A stretch of 64,000 nucleotides of DNA, from assembly GCF_014842925.1 (NCBI RefSeq), contig NZ_JACYXJ010000005.1, forward strand, positions 372,001 through 436,000, in the 5' to 3' direction. The notes below the pieces were generated by a model. That model did not search any database, was not told where the DNA came from, and was given only the letters and a program-made list of their open reading frames with translations. Below are positions 56,344 through 64,000 of the stretch, one piece after another; the first letter of the stretch is position 1; every line of letters begins with the position of its first letter. Made by a program: the position numbers and the translations under genes. Origin of the DNA: Roseibium polysiphoniae. Lineage in GTDB: Bacteria; Pseudomonadota; Alphaproteobacteria; Rhizobiales; Stappiaceae.

Positions 56344-56631
56344 ATGGCCAAAGGCTATTGGATTGCACGCGTTGACGTACATGACGCAGATGGTTACCCG
56401 GCATATGTCGAAACCGCGAAGCCGGCGTTTGAGCGCTTTGGTGCGAATTTCCTCGCACGGGGCGGTCAGACGAACGCCATCGAAGGGCCGGGGCGTGCGC
56501 GGAACGTTGTCATCGAGTTCCCAAGCTTCCAGCACGCTGTCGACTGTTACAATTCTCCTGAGTATCAGGAAGCTGTAAAAATCCGCCAGAAGGTTGCCGA
56601 TGGTGAAATCGTCATCGTTGAAGGCCAATAG
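56344..56631 (+). CDS. DUF1330 protein, copy 1
   Basis: 95-residue dimeric alpha/beta-barrel (ferredoxin-like) protein of the DUF1330 family: [57 protein letters not shown]. About half identical to the next gene, so a tandem duplication inside the his operon. Function unknown. AAGGAGG immediately before the start region gives strong translation. Confidence 0.88.
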   Translation: MAKGYWIARVDVHDADGYPAYVETAKPAFERFGANFLARGGQTNAIEGPGRARNVVIEFPSFQHAVDCYNSPEYQEAVKIRQKVADGEIVIVEGQ

Positions 56632-56637
56632 GCTGCC

Positions 56638-56925
56638 ATGAAGAAGGGTTACATCGTCGCGCGCGTCCAGATCCATGATCCGGAAGGCTTCAAGACCTAT
56701 CTGGATATCGGACTGCCCTCACTGGACAGGTTCGGTGGTCGTTCGCTCGTGCTTGGTGGCCAGTACACGACCTTTGAAGGCCAGGAGCGCGAGCGCCACG
56801 TTGTAATCGAGTTCGACAGCTATCAGACGGCGCTCGACTGCTACAACTCACCGGAGTATCAGGCCGCGGCCGAAGTCCGGAAACGCTACGCCGAGACGGA
56901 TCTCGTCGTGGTCGAAGGAACCTAG
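56638..56925 (+). CDS. DUF1330 protein, copy 2
   Basis: 95-residue paralogue of the preceding gene with the same blocks ([56 protein letters not shown]). It starts six bases after copy 1 and ends eight bases before hisA. Both copies have the same length. Confidence 0.88.
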   Translation: MKKGYIVARVQIHDPEGFKTYLDIGLPSLDRFGGRSLVLGGQYTTFEGQERERHVVIEFDSYQTALDCYNSPEYQAAAEVRKRYAETDLVVVEGT

Positions 56926-56933
56926 AAAAGCTC

Positions 56934-57680
56934 ATGACCATTCTTTTTCCAGCCATCGATCTCAAAGACGGCCAGTGTGTTCGGCTGAAGCTTGGAGACA
57001 TGGATCAGGCGACTGTCTTCAATGACGATCCCGGCGCCCAGGCGAAATCCTTTGAAGATCAGGGCTTCGAGTGGCTGCATGTGGTCGATCTGAACGGTGC
57101 CTTCGCGGGCGAAAGCGTCAATGGCGCGGCTGTAGATGCCATTCTGGCCGCAACCAGCAATCCGGTGCAGCTTGGCGGCGGCATCCGGACACTGGAGCAC
57201 ATTGAGGCGTGGCTTGATAAAGGGATCACGCGGGTGATCCTGGGCACGGTCGCGGTTCGGGATCCGGAGCTGGTGAAGGAAGCCTGCAAGCGCTTCCCGG
57301 GCAAGATTGCCGTGGGGATCGATGCAAAGGGTGGATATGTGGCTGTCGAAGGCTGGGCCGAAACCTCCGAACTGACGGCGGTGGATCTGGCAAAGCGCTT
57401 TGAAGACGCTGGCGTTTCGGCGATCATCTACACCGACATCGACCGCGACGGCATCCTGAAGGGGTTGAACATTCCCTCGACGCTGGAACTTGCCAATGCG
57501 GTCTCCATTCCGGTCATTGCATCAGGCGGACTTGCGTCCATTGACGACGTCAAACGGCTATTGCAGCCTGACTGCGGCATTCTGGAGGGCGCCATTTCCG
57601 GCCGGGCCCTCTATGATGGGCGTCTCGACCCCCAGGAGGCGATGGCCCTGATCAAGGCCGCGCGCAAGGAAGCATCATGA
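56934..57680 (+). CDS. hisA: Phosphoribosylformimino-5-aminoimidazole carboxamide ribotide isomerase
   Basis: Histidine pathway isomerase. 248 residues, TIM barrel with twofold symmetry. Catalytic Asp9 in [36 protein letters not shown], and second Asp in [25 protein letters not shown] and [12 protein letters not shown] bind the phosphate. Overlaps hisF by four bases (ATGA). Confidence 0.97.
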   Translation: MTILFPAIDLKDGQCVRLKLGDMDQATVFNDDPGAQAKSFEDQGFEWLHVVDLNGAFAGESVNGAAVDAILAATSNPVQLGGGIRTLEHIEAWLDKGITRVILGTVAVRDPELVKEACKRFPGKIAVGIDAKGGYVAVEGWAETSELTAVDLAKRFEDAGVSAIIYTDIDRDGILKGLNIPSTLELANAVSIPVIASGGLASIDDVKRLLQPDCGILEGAISGRALYDGRLDPQEAMALIKAARKEAS

Positions 57681-58456
57681 CCCTCAAGGCCCGAGTTATT
57701 CCCTGTCTCGACGTCAAGGACGGCCGTGTCGTCAAGGGCGTCAACTTTGTCGATCTTGTTGACGCCGGCGATCCTGTCGAGGCTGCAAAGGCCTATGACG
57801 CTGCCGGTGCGGACGAGCTTTGCTTTCTGGACATCACCGCCAGCCACGAAGGCCGGGACACGATCTTTGACGTTGTGCGCAGAACCGCTGAAGCCTGCTT
57901 CATGCCGGTGACTGTCGGCGGTGGCGTGCGCACGGTCGAAGACATCCGCAAGCTGCTGATTGCCGGTGCCGACAAGGTCTCCATCAACACGGCTGCGGTC
58001 AAGAACCCCGAGTTCATTCGTGAGGCGGCAGAGAAGTTCGGTGCCCAGTGCATCGTCGTCTCCATCGACGCCAAGCAGGTGAATGCAGAAGGTGAGCCGG
58101 ACCGGTTCGAGATCTTTACCCACGGCGGTCGCAACCCGACGGGGATCGATGCGGTGGAATTTGCAAGGAAGGCCGTGGAGCTGGGCGCAGGTGAACTTCT
58201 GGTGACCTCCATGGATCGCGACGGCACCAAATCCGGCTATAACATTGCCCTGACTCGTGCGATCGCCGATGCGGTCCCGGTTCCCGTCATTGCATCTGGT
58301 GGTGTGGGAACACTTGATCACATGGTCGAAGGCATTCGCGACGGCCATGCCACCGCCGTGCTGGCAGCCTCCATTTTCCATTTCGGCGAATACACCATTC
58401 ATGAAGCCAAGGCGCATATGAATGACGCTGGCGTTGCCATGCGGATGAATGGCTAG
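57677..58456 (+). CDS. hisF: Imidazole glycerol phosphate synthase subunit HisF
   Basis: Cyclase subunit. 259 residues. Catalytic Asp12 in [58 protein letters not shown] and the second catalytic Asp in [15 protein letters not shown]-terminal [16 protein letters not shown] and [11 protein letters not shown]. Partner of HisH two genes upstream. Confidence 0.97.
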   Translation: MTLKARVIPCLDVKDGRVVKGVNFVDLVDAGDPVEAAKAYDAAGADELCFLDITASHEGRDTIFDVVRRTAEACFMPVTVGGGVRTVEDIRKLLIAGADKVSINTAAVKNPEFIREAAEKFGAQCIVVSIDAKQVNAEGEPDRFEIFTHGGRNPTGIDAVEFARKAVELGAGELLVTSMDRDGTKSGYNIALTRAIADAVPVPVIASGGVGTLDHMVEGIRDGHATAVLAASIFHFGEYTIHEAKAHMNDAGVAMRMNG

Positions 58457-58524
58457 GCGCGGTCTGCTGCGCTTTTTGACATGAGCTGGGTCAATGCCGA
58501 GGCTTCGGCGGAAAGACTAGACCA

Positions 58525-58848
58525 ATGACGAATTTTACTCTTGCCGATCTGGACGCCATTATCGCGGCGCGGGCCGTCAGTGACGACGAGATGTCCTATA
58601 CGCGCAAGTTGATGGGTAAGGGCGTGGCGAAATGCGCCCAAAAACTGGGGGAAGAAGCGGTCGAAGCGGCCATCGCGGCCGTTCAGCATGATCGGGACGA
58701 GCTGACAGGGGAAGCTGCGGACGTCCTTTACCATCTGCTTGTGGTTCTGAAGGTCTGCGATGTCGGCCTTGAGGATGTCCTGGCAGAACTGGCACGTCGG
58801 ACCGGGCAAACCGGTCTGGAGGAGAAGGCCGCCAGACCTCGGGATTGA
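58525..58848 (+). CDS. hisE: Phosphoribosyl-ATP pyrophosphatase
   Basis: Second step of histidine synthesis. 107 residues, all-alpha MazG-like fold: [44 protein letters not shown] (metal-binding EE-x-x-E), [17 protein letters not shown]. Separate from HisI, as usual in alphaproteobacteria. Last his gene here; coaA follows. Confidence 0.95.
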   Translation: MTNFTLADLDAIIAARAVSDDEMSYTRKLMGKGVAKCAQKLGEEAVEAAIAAVQHDRDELTGEAADVLYHLLVVLKVCDVGLEDVLAELARRTGQTGLEEKAARPRD

Positions 58849-58897
58849 CTTTCCCGGCTTGGTCGGCCGAGCATTGCAGCAGGGGCTGCTATTGGAC

Positions 58898-59863
58898 ATG
58901 GATCAGACAGTCGAGTTGAAGCGGGACATGGACTTGTCCCCGTATCGTGTCTTCACCGAGCGCGAATGGGCCCGGTTGAGAGCCGATACCCCCATGACCC
59001 TGACAGGCGCGGAAGTCGCCCAGCTTCAGGGTCTCAACGATCCCATGTCGATCGAGCAGGTCGAGAAGATCTATCTGCCGTTGTCGCGCCTTCTGGCCTT
59101 CTACGCTGAAGCGACCGTCGGCCTGCATCAGGCGACCCAGGAATTTCTTGGCATTCGCGATCGAAAAACGCCTTTCATCATTGGCGTCGCCGGGTCGGTA
59201 TCGGTGGGCAAGTCAACCACGTCGCGTGTCTTGCGCGAGCTTTTGGCGCGTTGGCCTGCCAGTCCGAAGGTGGATCTGGTCACCACCGACGGCTTCCTAT
59301 ATCCCAACGCCGTTCTGGAGGCCGAGGGCCTGATGCAGAAGAAGGGCTTTCCCGAAAGTTTCGACCGCCCACGACTGCTGAAATTCCTGTCTGACATCAA
59401 GGCCGGTCGGCGAAATGTGCGGGCGCCGATCTACTCTCATTTCTACTACGACGTCATGCCCGGCCACACGGTCACCGTGGACAATCCGGATATCCTCATC
59501 GTCGAGGGACTGAACGTTCTGCAGACCCGGGAGCTGCCGAAGGATGGCCGGGCTGTGCCGTTTGTTTCCGACTTCTTTGATTTCTCGGTCTATATCGATG
59601 CGGATGAAAAACTGCTTCTGAATTGGTACGTCGAGCGCTTCATGCGGCTTCGTGAAACGGCCTTCCGCGATCCGGGATCGTATTTTCACAAATACTCGCG
59701 CATCAACGACAAGGAAGCCCTGGCGACGGCGCATCAGATCTGGAGCCAGATCAACCTGGTGAACCTGCGTGATAATATTCTGCCGACGCGGCCGAGAGCG
59801 GACCTGATCCTGACCAAGGACGCCAGCCACAAGATCGCCAAGGTCGCCCTTCGCAAGGTCTGA
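58898..59863 (+). CDS. coaA: Type I pantothenate kinase
   Basis: First committed step of CoA synthesis. 321 residues from ATG 58898. [21 protein letters not shown] is the family start, then P-loop [59 protein letters not shown] and [14 protein letters not shown] 58928 (MDLSPYRVF) is an alternative start. Follows hisE by 49 bases and could be co-transcribed with the his genes. coaE lies near the origin region. Confidence 0.95.
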   Translation: MDQTVELKRDMDLSPYRVFTEREWARLRADTPMTLTGAEVAQLQGLNDPMSIEQVEKIYLPLSRLLAFYAEATVGLHQATQEFLGIRDRKTPFIIGVAGSVSVGKSTTSRVLRELLARWPASPKVDLVTTDGFLYPNAVLEAEGLMQKKGFPESFDRPRLLKFLSDIKAGRRNVRAPIYSHFYYDVMPGHTVTVDNPDILIVEGLNVLQTRELPKDGRAVPFVSDFFDFSVYIDADEKLLLNWYVERFMRLRETAFRDPGSYFHKYSRINDKEALATAHQIWSQINLVNLRDNILPTRPRADLILTKDASHKIAKVALRKV

Positions 59864-59884
59864 ACAGTGTCTTGAACGCAAAAG

Positions 59885-59920
59885 AAAACCCTGCCGAACG
59901 TGTGCCCGGCAGGGTTTTTT
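59885..59920. terminator. Bidirectional terminator coaA / chemoreceptor
   Basis: Perfect stem AAAACCCTGCCG / CGGCAGGGTTTT with a ten-base loop, T-rich on both strands, 21 bases after coaA and 20 before the convergent receptor stop. Confidence 0.93.
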
Positions 59921-59939
59921 GTTGAGCTATTCTGAGGTG

Positions 59940-61634
59940 TTAAGCAGCAGACCGGCTGCGCACCTCAACCAGGAAGCCAGACACGGTCTGCTTCAGGTAG
60001 TTTGCATTGTCTTCTAGCTGTCGTGCCGAAGCGTCGACTGTTTCTGCGGTCGTTTTGGTGTTCTCGGCAGCTTGGGAGACGCTTTCGATGTTGGTCGTCA
60101 CTTCGATCGTGCTCCGGGAAGCCTCCGTCGCATTGACGGCGATTTCCTGGGTCGCAACGCCCTGCTCTTCCACTGCGGAAGAAATCGAGCTGGCGATCTC
60201 GTTCATCTGGTTGATGATCTCTGTGACCGACGAGATGGCGCCTGCAGCCTGTTCGGTTTCGCCCTGAATGGCCGAAATCTGGCTGGAGATCTCTTCGGTT
60301 GCCTTCGAGGTCTGGGTCGCGAGTTCCTTCACCTCGGCGGCAACAACCGCAAAGCCCTTGCCGGCTTCCCCGGCGCGAGCGGCCTCGATCGTGGCGTTCA
60401 GAGCCAGAAGGTTGGTCTGCTCGGCAATGGCCTGAATGAGCGTCACGACTTCACCGATACGACCGGCTGCATCGGAGAGGCCGTTCATCCGCTCGTTGGT
60501 CGAGCTGGCTTCGGAAGCTGCCTTGGCAGCGATCTCGCTCGAGGACTGAACCTGGCGGCGGATCTCGTTGACCGACGCGGAGAGTTCTTCTGCAGCCGCA
60601 GCCACAGTTTCCACGTTGTGAGACGCCTGGGAGGAGGCCGTCGACACCAGGCCGCTCTGCTCGGTCGTGCGAGCGGCACCGTTGGTCATCTCGGCAGAAG
60701 CGCTTTGGAGGTTGTGGACCGACTGCTCAATCACATCCATCATTTCCATGATGCGACTGTCGAAGTCGCTGGACAGCTGCTGGATTTCCTCGCCGCGGTG
60801 AACTGCTGCCTCTTGAGCTTCCTGCTGGCTGGCTTCGAGAGACTTCCGGTTGCGCTCGTTCTCAACAAAGACTTCCATGGCAGAGGCCATCTGGCCGATC
60901 TCGTCACCCCGGTCTGCGCCGGAGATCTGGATGTCACTGTTGCCCTCTGCGAGGCTGTTCATGTTGGATGTGAGTGCGGAAAGCGGCGTCACAATGCTCT
61001 TGATCGAGATAAATGCAATTGTGAAAGCAATGACCGCTCCCAAGGATGCAATTGCAATGATCAACAGAGCCTGGCTCCAATAGGCGCTTTCCAGGTCATC
61101 TACATAAACGCCGGTTCCCATCATCCAGCCCCAAGGCTCGAATCCTTCAGCCCAGCCCCATTTGTCGATGGGCACGTCGCTGCCGGCACGTGGCCATTGG
61201 TAAAGCAACATGCCGCCGCCGGCTTTGGCCTGCTTTACAAGGCCATCAATGATCCGGGTTCCGTTTGCATCTGTGAGATCGCTGAGATCCTTGCCAATCA
61301 GCTTTTGATTGGCGTGAACTAGGGTCACGGAGTCGAAGTCGAAGACGAAGATGTAGTTGTTGCCTTCGTACCGCATCGATCCGATTGCGGTCTTCGCCAT
61401 CTCCTGCGCTTCTTCGCGCGACAGCTCACCTGCCACTTCCTTGGCGTGATAGGCCGCGGCAATGGTTTTCGCTGTTCCGGAGATGTGCTCGATCGTGGTG
61501 ATACGCTCTTGCAGCATAGAGTCATGCAGCGATTTCAAGCTTACCTGACCAAGAACGATCGTGAACGTAAAGATGGTAGCAACTGGAATGATGATTTTCC
61601 AGAGTACTGGGAGACGGGAGAATTTCATATTCAT
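59940..61634 (-). CDS. Methyl-accepting chemotaxis protein with sCache domain
   Basis: 564-residue chemoreceptor. Membrane helix 1 (about 10-31), periplasmic sCache-type sensor (35-185; [47 protein letters not shown]), membrane helix 2 (187-211), HAMP (about 211-265), then the signalling domain with tip [46 protein letters not shown]. The [24 protein letters not shown] hairpin contacts CheA/CheW. No terminal CheR-docking pentapeptide (ends RSRSAA). The sCache type often senses small organic acids; the ligand cannot be read from sequence. Confidence 0.95.
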   Translation of the reverse strand: MNMKFSRLPVLWKIIIPVATIFTFTIVLGQVSLKSLHDSMLQERITTIEHISGTAKTIAAAYHAKEVAGELSREEAQEMAKTAIGSMRYEGNNYIFVFDFDSVTLVHANQKLIGKDLSDLTDANGTRIIDGLVKQAKAGGGMLLYQWPRAGSDVPIDKWGWAEGFEPWGWMMGTGVYVDDLESAYWSQALLIIAIASLGAVIAFTIAFISIKSIVTPLSALTSNMNSLAEGNSDIQISGADRGDEIGQMASAMEVFVENERNRKSLEASQQEAQEAAVHRGEEIQQLSSDFDSRIMEMMDVIEQSVHNLQSASAEMTNGAARTTEQSGLVSTASSQASHNVETVAAAAEELSASVNEIRRQVQSSSEIAAKAASEASSTNERMNGLSDAAGRIGEVVTLIQAIAEQTNLLALNATIEAARAGEAGKGFAVVAAEVKELATQTSKATEEISSQISAIQGETEQAAGAISSVTEIINQMNEIASSISSAVEEQGVATQEIAVNATEASRSTIEVTTNIESVSQAAENTKTTAETVDASARQLEDNANYLKQTVSGFLVEVRSRSAA

Positions 61635-61766
61635 GCATCCGACTTCGAAAAGATGATCGAAGTTAACGCTGAATAGTTTAAATAATCGTATATCGTTAAA
61701 ATTACCGATATATAGAATAGATAGAGGGTTGTCTTTGGGTAAGACTATACCAGTAATTGCAGATTA

Positions 61767-63572
61767 CTACCGCATTGCACAAAAAACGTCTCTGATGCCC
61801 GGACGAGACCAGGTCGCGTTCTGAATCTGACCGCGAAGGATATAGCCCTGGGACGCGTAGTTGAAGCTGGAGGGGCCGCCCTGGCGGGGCAGCGTGACGA
61901 CGCCTTGTCCCATTTCTGCGACAGTTGCGGTGCTTCCGTCAGCTGAAAAACTGACCTGGAGATCGACACCTGCCGTGCAGAGATAGTCGGCAACCCTGCC
62001 ATTGGCGGAGAGCGTCGCCGAGGTACGGTTGTCGAAAGAGGGGCCTGGTCCGGCGCCGACGCTTCCGGGCGGGACTGGCCCTGCCGGGAGGAATGGTTCT
62101 TGAGGCGCGCCAAGGGGTTGAGAAGGCTGCGACGGAGCGGTGCTGCCACCAGAAATGACAACCTCCCGATAGGGTGTCCTGCTGACGTAGATGCCAAGGC
62201 ACTGGCCACCAGCGCTGCGCACCATCCAGGCATGGGAAACGTAGGTCTGCTGTTCGAGGATCTGGCCGGGCTGCAGACGGGCATAGACCCGCTCGCCGCC
62301 GTTGTAGTCGATCCAGTGGACGTCGACGGCGTCGCGGCTTGTGTTGCGGAAAACGATTTGTCCCGGCCGATTGCCGTCGAGAGACCGGACGCGGCCAAGC
62401 TCCCGGCACGAAACATCTGAACCGGCCGCGACAGGTGTGCCGCCCTGACCTGGAAGACCGCTTTCACCAAGAATACGCTGTGGCTCGGAACAGGTGGCGA
62501 CGAAGAGACGTACCGGCTGAGCACTACCCTTGAGCGAGACGGCATAGGCCGGGGTCCCTTGAACCTGCACCGTCAGTTCGGATTGGGCGATGAGAGCCTG
62601 CCAAAGCGGATCGGTCATCGGCAAGGCGATCTGCGGGAAAGACTGGCCGTACTGATTGCTCGTGCTTCCACCAATCGCCGTATAGGTGGCGGAAAAATCG
62701 CCAGCGACGATCTGCACAGGCTGCGTGACACCCTCGGCCGTGGCAGAAGATGTCTGGCTGAAGACGATGGTTGCCTGACCCGATTGCGTGCGGCAGGCAG
62801 CGCGGAAATCGATGTCGTCAGTTTCAGGCACACCATGGGTGAGGTCGGTTCGCGTGCCGCCGCCACTGCCGGTCTGGGCCGTCCAGACGCGTGCGTCAGA
62901 GGCCGAAATGGTGATGCCGTTCTGGTCGACGGACGGGGTGCCAAATGTGTCGGAAGACGGTGCTGTCTCGCCGCCAATCCCGGACAGGTCAGACCCGCCG
63001 TCAATTTCGACCTGTTCCAGAGGCTTCAGGAGACTGTCTGGCTCTGAGGTCGCCTGATCTGTTTCAGGCGTCACGATGGCAGGTTGTTCGGTGGTGACCG
63101 GCTGCAAGCCGCCAGAGGAAGGGGCTGCCTGCTCGGTGATTGTTGTCGCGCTCGGCGCTGAGGGGGCTGCGGGCGCAGAAACTGTTCCCGATGTTCCGCC
63201 GATGACCCGCGCCTTGCCGGGTTTGCCGTCATTGGTGACGTCGACTACAAGGGTTCCGCCCGAACAGATGTCGGCGCTGCGATGGAGCACACGGCTGTTT
63301 TCGAGGGTGACCTCAAGTTCGACGTCGCAAGGGGGCAGTTCCGCCGCACTGCCCAGCGTGTCGATCACGACACCTGCGTCGTCCCGGCTGATGATCGGCC
63401 GATACTTGCGGTCTATCGTGACCGAGCGGATGCCGGGTTTGGCTGGTTCGACATTGATGCGGATGGTCTCGGGCGCAGTTTGCGCGAAGGCCGTGGACGT
63501 GGCAACGAGGAGGAGAGTGCCTGCGAGCCCTGTTAGGAACGGACGGGAAGGGCCTATCGCCGAAAGCGGCAT
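61767..63572 (-). CDS. Large exported protein with apparent VHL-beta-like and MliC-like domains
   Basis: 601-residue secreted protein. Signal peptide in residues 1-30 (ending TSTAFA). Residues 30-125 form a beta-rich domain with Cys82 and Cys103. A low-complexity Pro/Ala/Ser/Thr linker covers about 130-215. A second domain spans 250-365 with Cys260 and Cys361. Residues 404-466 (RNTSRDAVDVHWIDYNGGER to GGQCLGIYV) look like a von Hippel-Lindau beta domain. A Pro/Gly linker (475-512) leads to a C-terminal domain (528-598, Cys532 and Cys598) resembling MliC lysozyme-inhibitor domains. Domain calls come from pattern memory and are tentative. Located downstream of the RegA-like regulator on the same strand. 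Confidence 0.72.
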   Translation of the reverse strand: MPLSAIGPSRPFLTGLAGTLLLVATSTAFAQTAPETIRINVEPAKPGIRSVTIDRKYRPIISRDDAGVVIDTLGSAAELPPCDVELEVTLENSRVLHRSADICSGGTLVVDVTNDGKPGKARVIGGTSGTVSAPAAPSAPSATTITEQAAPSSGGLQPVTTEQPAIVTPETDQATSEPDSLLKPLEQVEIDGGSDLSGIGGETAPSSDTFGTPSVDQNGITISASDARVWTAQTGSGGGTRTDLTHGVPETDDIDFRAACRTQSGQATIVFSQTSSATAEGVTQPVQIVAGDFSATYTAIGGSTSNQYGQSFPQIALPMTDPLWQALIAQSELTVQVQGTPAYAVSLKGSAQPVRLFVATCSEPQRILGESGLPGQGGTPVAAGSDVSCRELGRVRSLDGNRPGQIVFRNTSRDAVDVHWIDYNGGERVYARLQPGQILEQQTYVSHAWMVRSAGGQCLGIYVSRTPYREVVISGGSTAPSQPSQPLGAPQEPFLPAGPVPPGSVGAGPGPSFDNRTSATLSANGRVADYLCTAGVDLQVSFSADGSTATVAEMGQGVVTLPRQGGPSSFNYASQGYILRGQIQNATWSRPGIRDVFCAMR

Positions 63573-63686
63573 GGACGGTCTCCGTAAGCTGCCAGAAGAA
63601 TATCGATCAATTTTTCGGAAAGTTACTCAAAACACACCGAAAAGAGCAAGCTCTCGCGGCCCTCGCCGGCGCCCTTTTTCGAAAAA

Positions 63687-64000
63687 TCAGCGTGGAGCGC
63701 GTTTTGCCAGGATCCGCTGAAGCGTACGACGGTGCATATTGAGCCGCCGGGCGGTCTCGGACACATTGCGATCGCAAAGCTCATAGACCCGCTGGATGTG
63801 TTCCCAGCGGACACGGTCCGCGGACATGGGGTTCTCTGGCGGAGGAGCCTTGTCCTCGGGGCGCCGGGAAAGCGCGGCAAGGATATCGTCCGGGTCAGCT
63901 GGTTTTGCCAGGTAATCGACAGCGCCAAGTTTTACGGCAGTGACGGCAGTGGCAATATTGCCGTAGCCGGTCAGGATGATCGCCCGGCAATCTGGACGCC
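63687..64000 (-). CDS. RegA/ActR/PrrA-type response regulator (N-terminal part outside the window)
   Basis: The reverse strand from the window edge reads RPDCRAIILTGYGNIATAVTAVKLGAVDYLAKPADPDDILAAL, the second half of a receiver domain with its conserved Thr and Lys. After a short Pro-rich hinge (EDKAPPPENP) comes the Fis-type helix-turn-helix DRNVSETARRLNMHRRTLQRILAKRAPR and the stop. The hinge and the HTH sequence are characteristic of the redox-responsive RegA/ActR/PrrA family, which controls respiration, fixation and acid tolerance genes. 103 codons are visible; the phosphoacceptor Asp lies beyond position 64000. The partner sensor kinase is not in the window. Confidence 0.93.
   Translation of the reverse strand, partial: RPDCRAIILTGYGNIATAVTAVKLGAVDYLAKPADPDDILAALSRRPEDKAPPPENPMSADRVRWEHIQRVYELCDRNVSETARRLNMHRRTLQRILAKRAPR

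Noticed and set aside
60072-61322. 416-codon rightward open frame opposite the chemoreceptor
   Set aside because: The repetitive Leu/His composition is the complement of the coiled-coil receptor; not a gene.
63623-63928. Leftward open frame overlapping the response regulator
   Set aside because: It is in a different frame from the RegA-type receiver/HTH sequence, which is unmistakable in the frame ending at 63687.
1-64000. CRISPR arrays, insertion sequences, prophage, tRNA or rRNA genes
   Set aside because: No regular spacer-repeat pattern, transposase, integrase or recognisable structural RNA was seen on either strand by eye; a tRNA search program would settle the last point.

Overview
The window is a G+C-rich, gene-dense piece of an alphaproteobacterial chromosome. 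Irr next to fabA-fabB-fabI, hemE-rho-mnmE-mnmG-rsmG-parAB in one block, a CtrA-type box and a RegA/ActR-type response regulator point to Hyphomicrobiales. From memory the closest fit is a Stappiaceae-like marine lineage (Roseibium/Labrenzia type); that placement is inference. I saw no rRNA, tRNA, insertion sequence, prophage or CRISPR array. Almost everything is core housekeeping.

Left part (1-20.9 kb): ffh (cut by the window edge), trkH, a small EF-hand protein, a YggS-type PLP protein, leuS-lptE-holA, then the leftward block parB, parA, rsmG, mnmG, mnmE, a DUF255 thioredoxin-fold protein, a GNAT protein, rho, hemJ and hemE. Five parS-like 16-mers lie between 11.5 and 17.9 kb, so a complete parABS segregation locus is present. 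The gap hemE/21351 (20923-21350) carries an AT-rich stretch, a perfect CtrA box, four GANTC sites and weak DnaA-box-like sequences. Gene orientation flips there. It is the best candidate for the chromosomal replication origin, with the same gene setting as the Caulobacter origin.

Middle (21-37.7 kb): a tightly coupled rightward cluster of PEP-synthase/PPDK regulator, maf, aroE, coaE and dnaQ. Then come an APH(6)-like kinase, a D-2-hydroxyacid dehydrogenase, an SH3-like secreted protein, the unsaturated/saturated fatty-acid module fabI-fabB-fabA divergent from the iron regulator irr, a GNAT protein, nth, a DUF2244 membrane protein, a small conserved hypothetical, an MFS sugar-efflux-like transporter and mutS.

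Right part (37.8-64 kb): maeB (malic enzyme fused to a phosphotransacetylase-like domain), a hydrolase, and trpF-trpB-trpA-accD-folC interrupted by two small genes between trpB and trpA. A secreted hypothetical, an Ada/Ogt-type repair protein and an Lrp/AsnC regulator divergent from arginase and ornithine cyclodeaminase follow, then dgt and pyrF. The histidine operon is hisB, a DUF2628 gene, hisH, two tandem DUF1330 genes, hisA, hisF and hisE, followed by coaA. Last are a Cache-type chemoreceptor, a large secreted protein with apparent VHL-beta-like and MliC-like domains, and the C-terminal part of a RegA/ActR response regulator at the edge.

The most distinctive observations are the origin/parS landscape (two parS sites sit inside genes and are read as V-S-R-E codons), the unusual architecture of the secreted protein at 61767-63572, the pair of small genes splitting the trp cluster, the duplicated DUF1330 pair inside the his operon, the palindrome over the AsnC start codon, and an AccD without its zinc ribbon. 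I found no defence system or obviously novel multi-gene machine.
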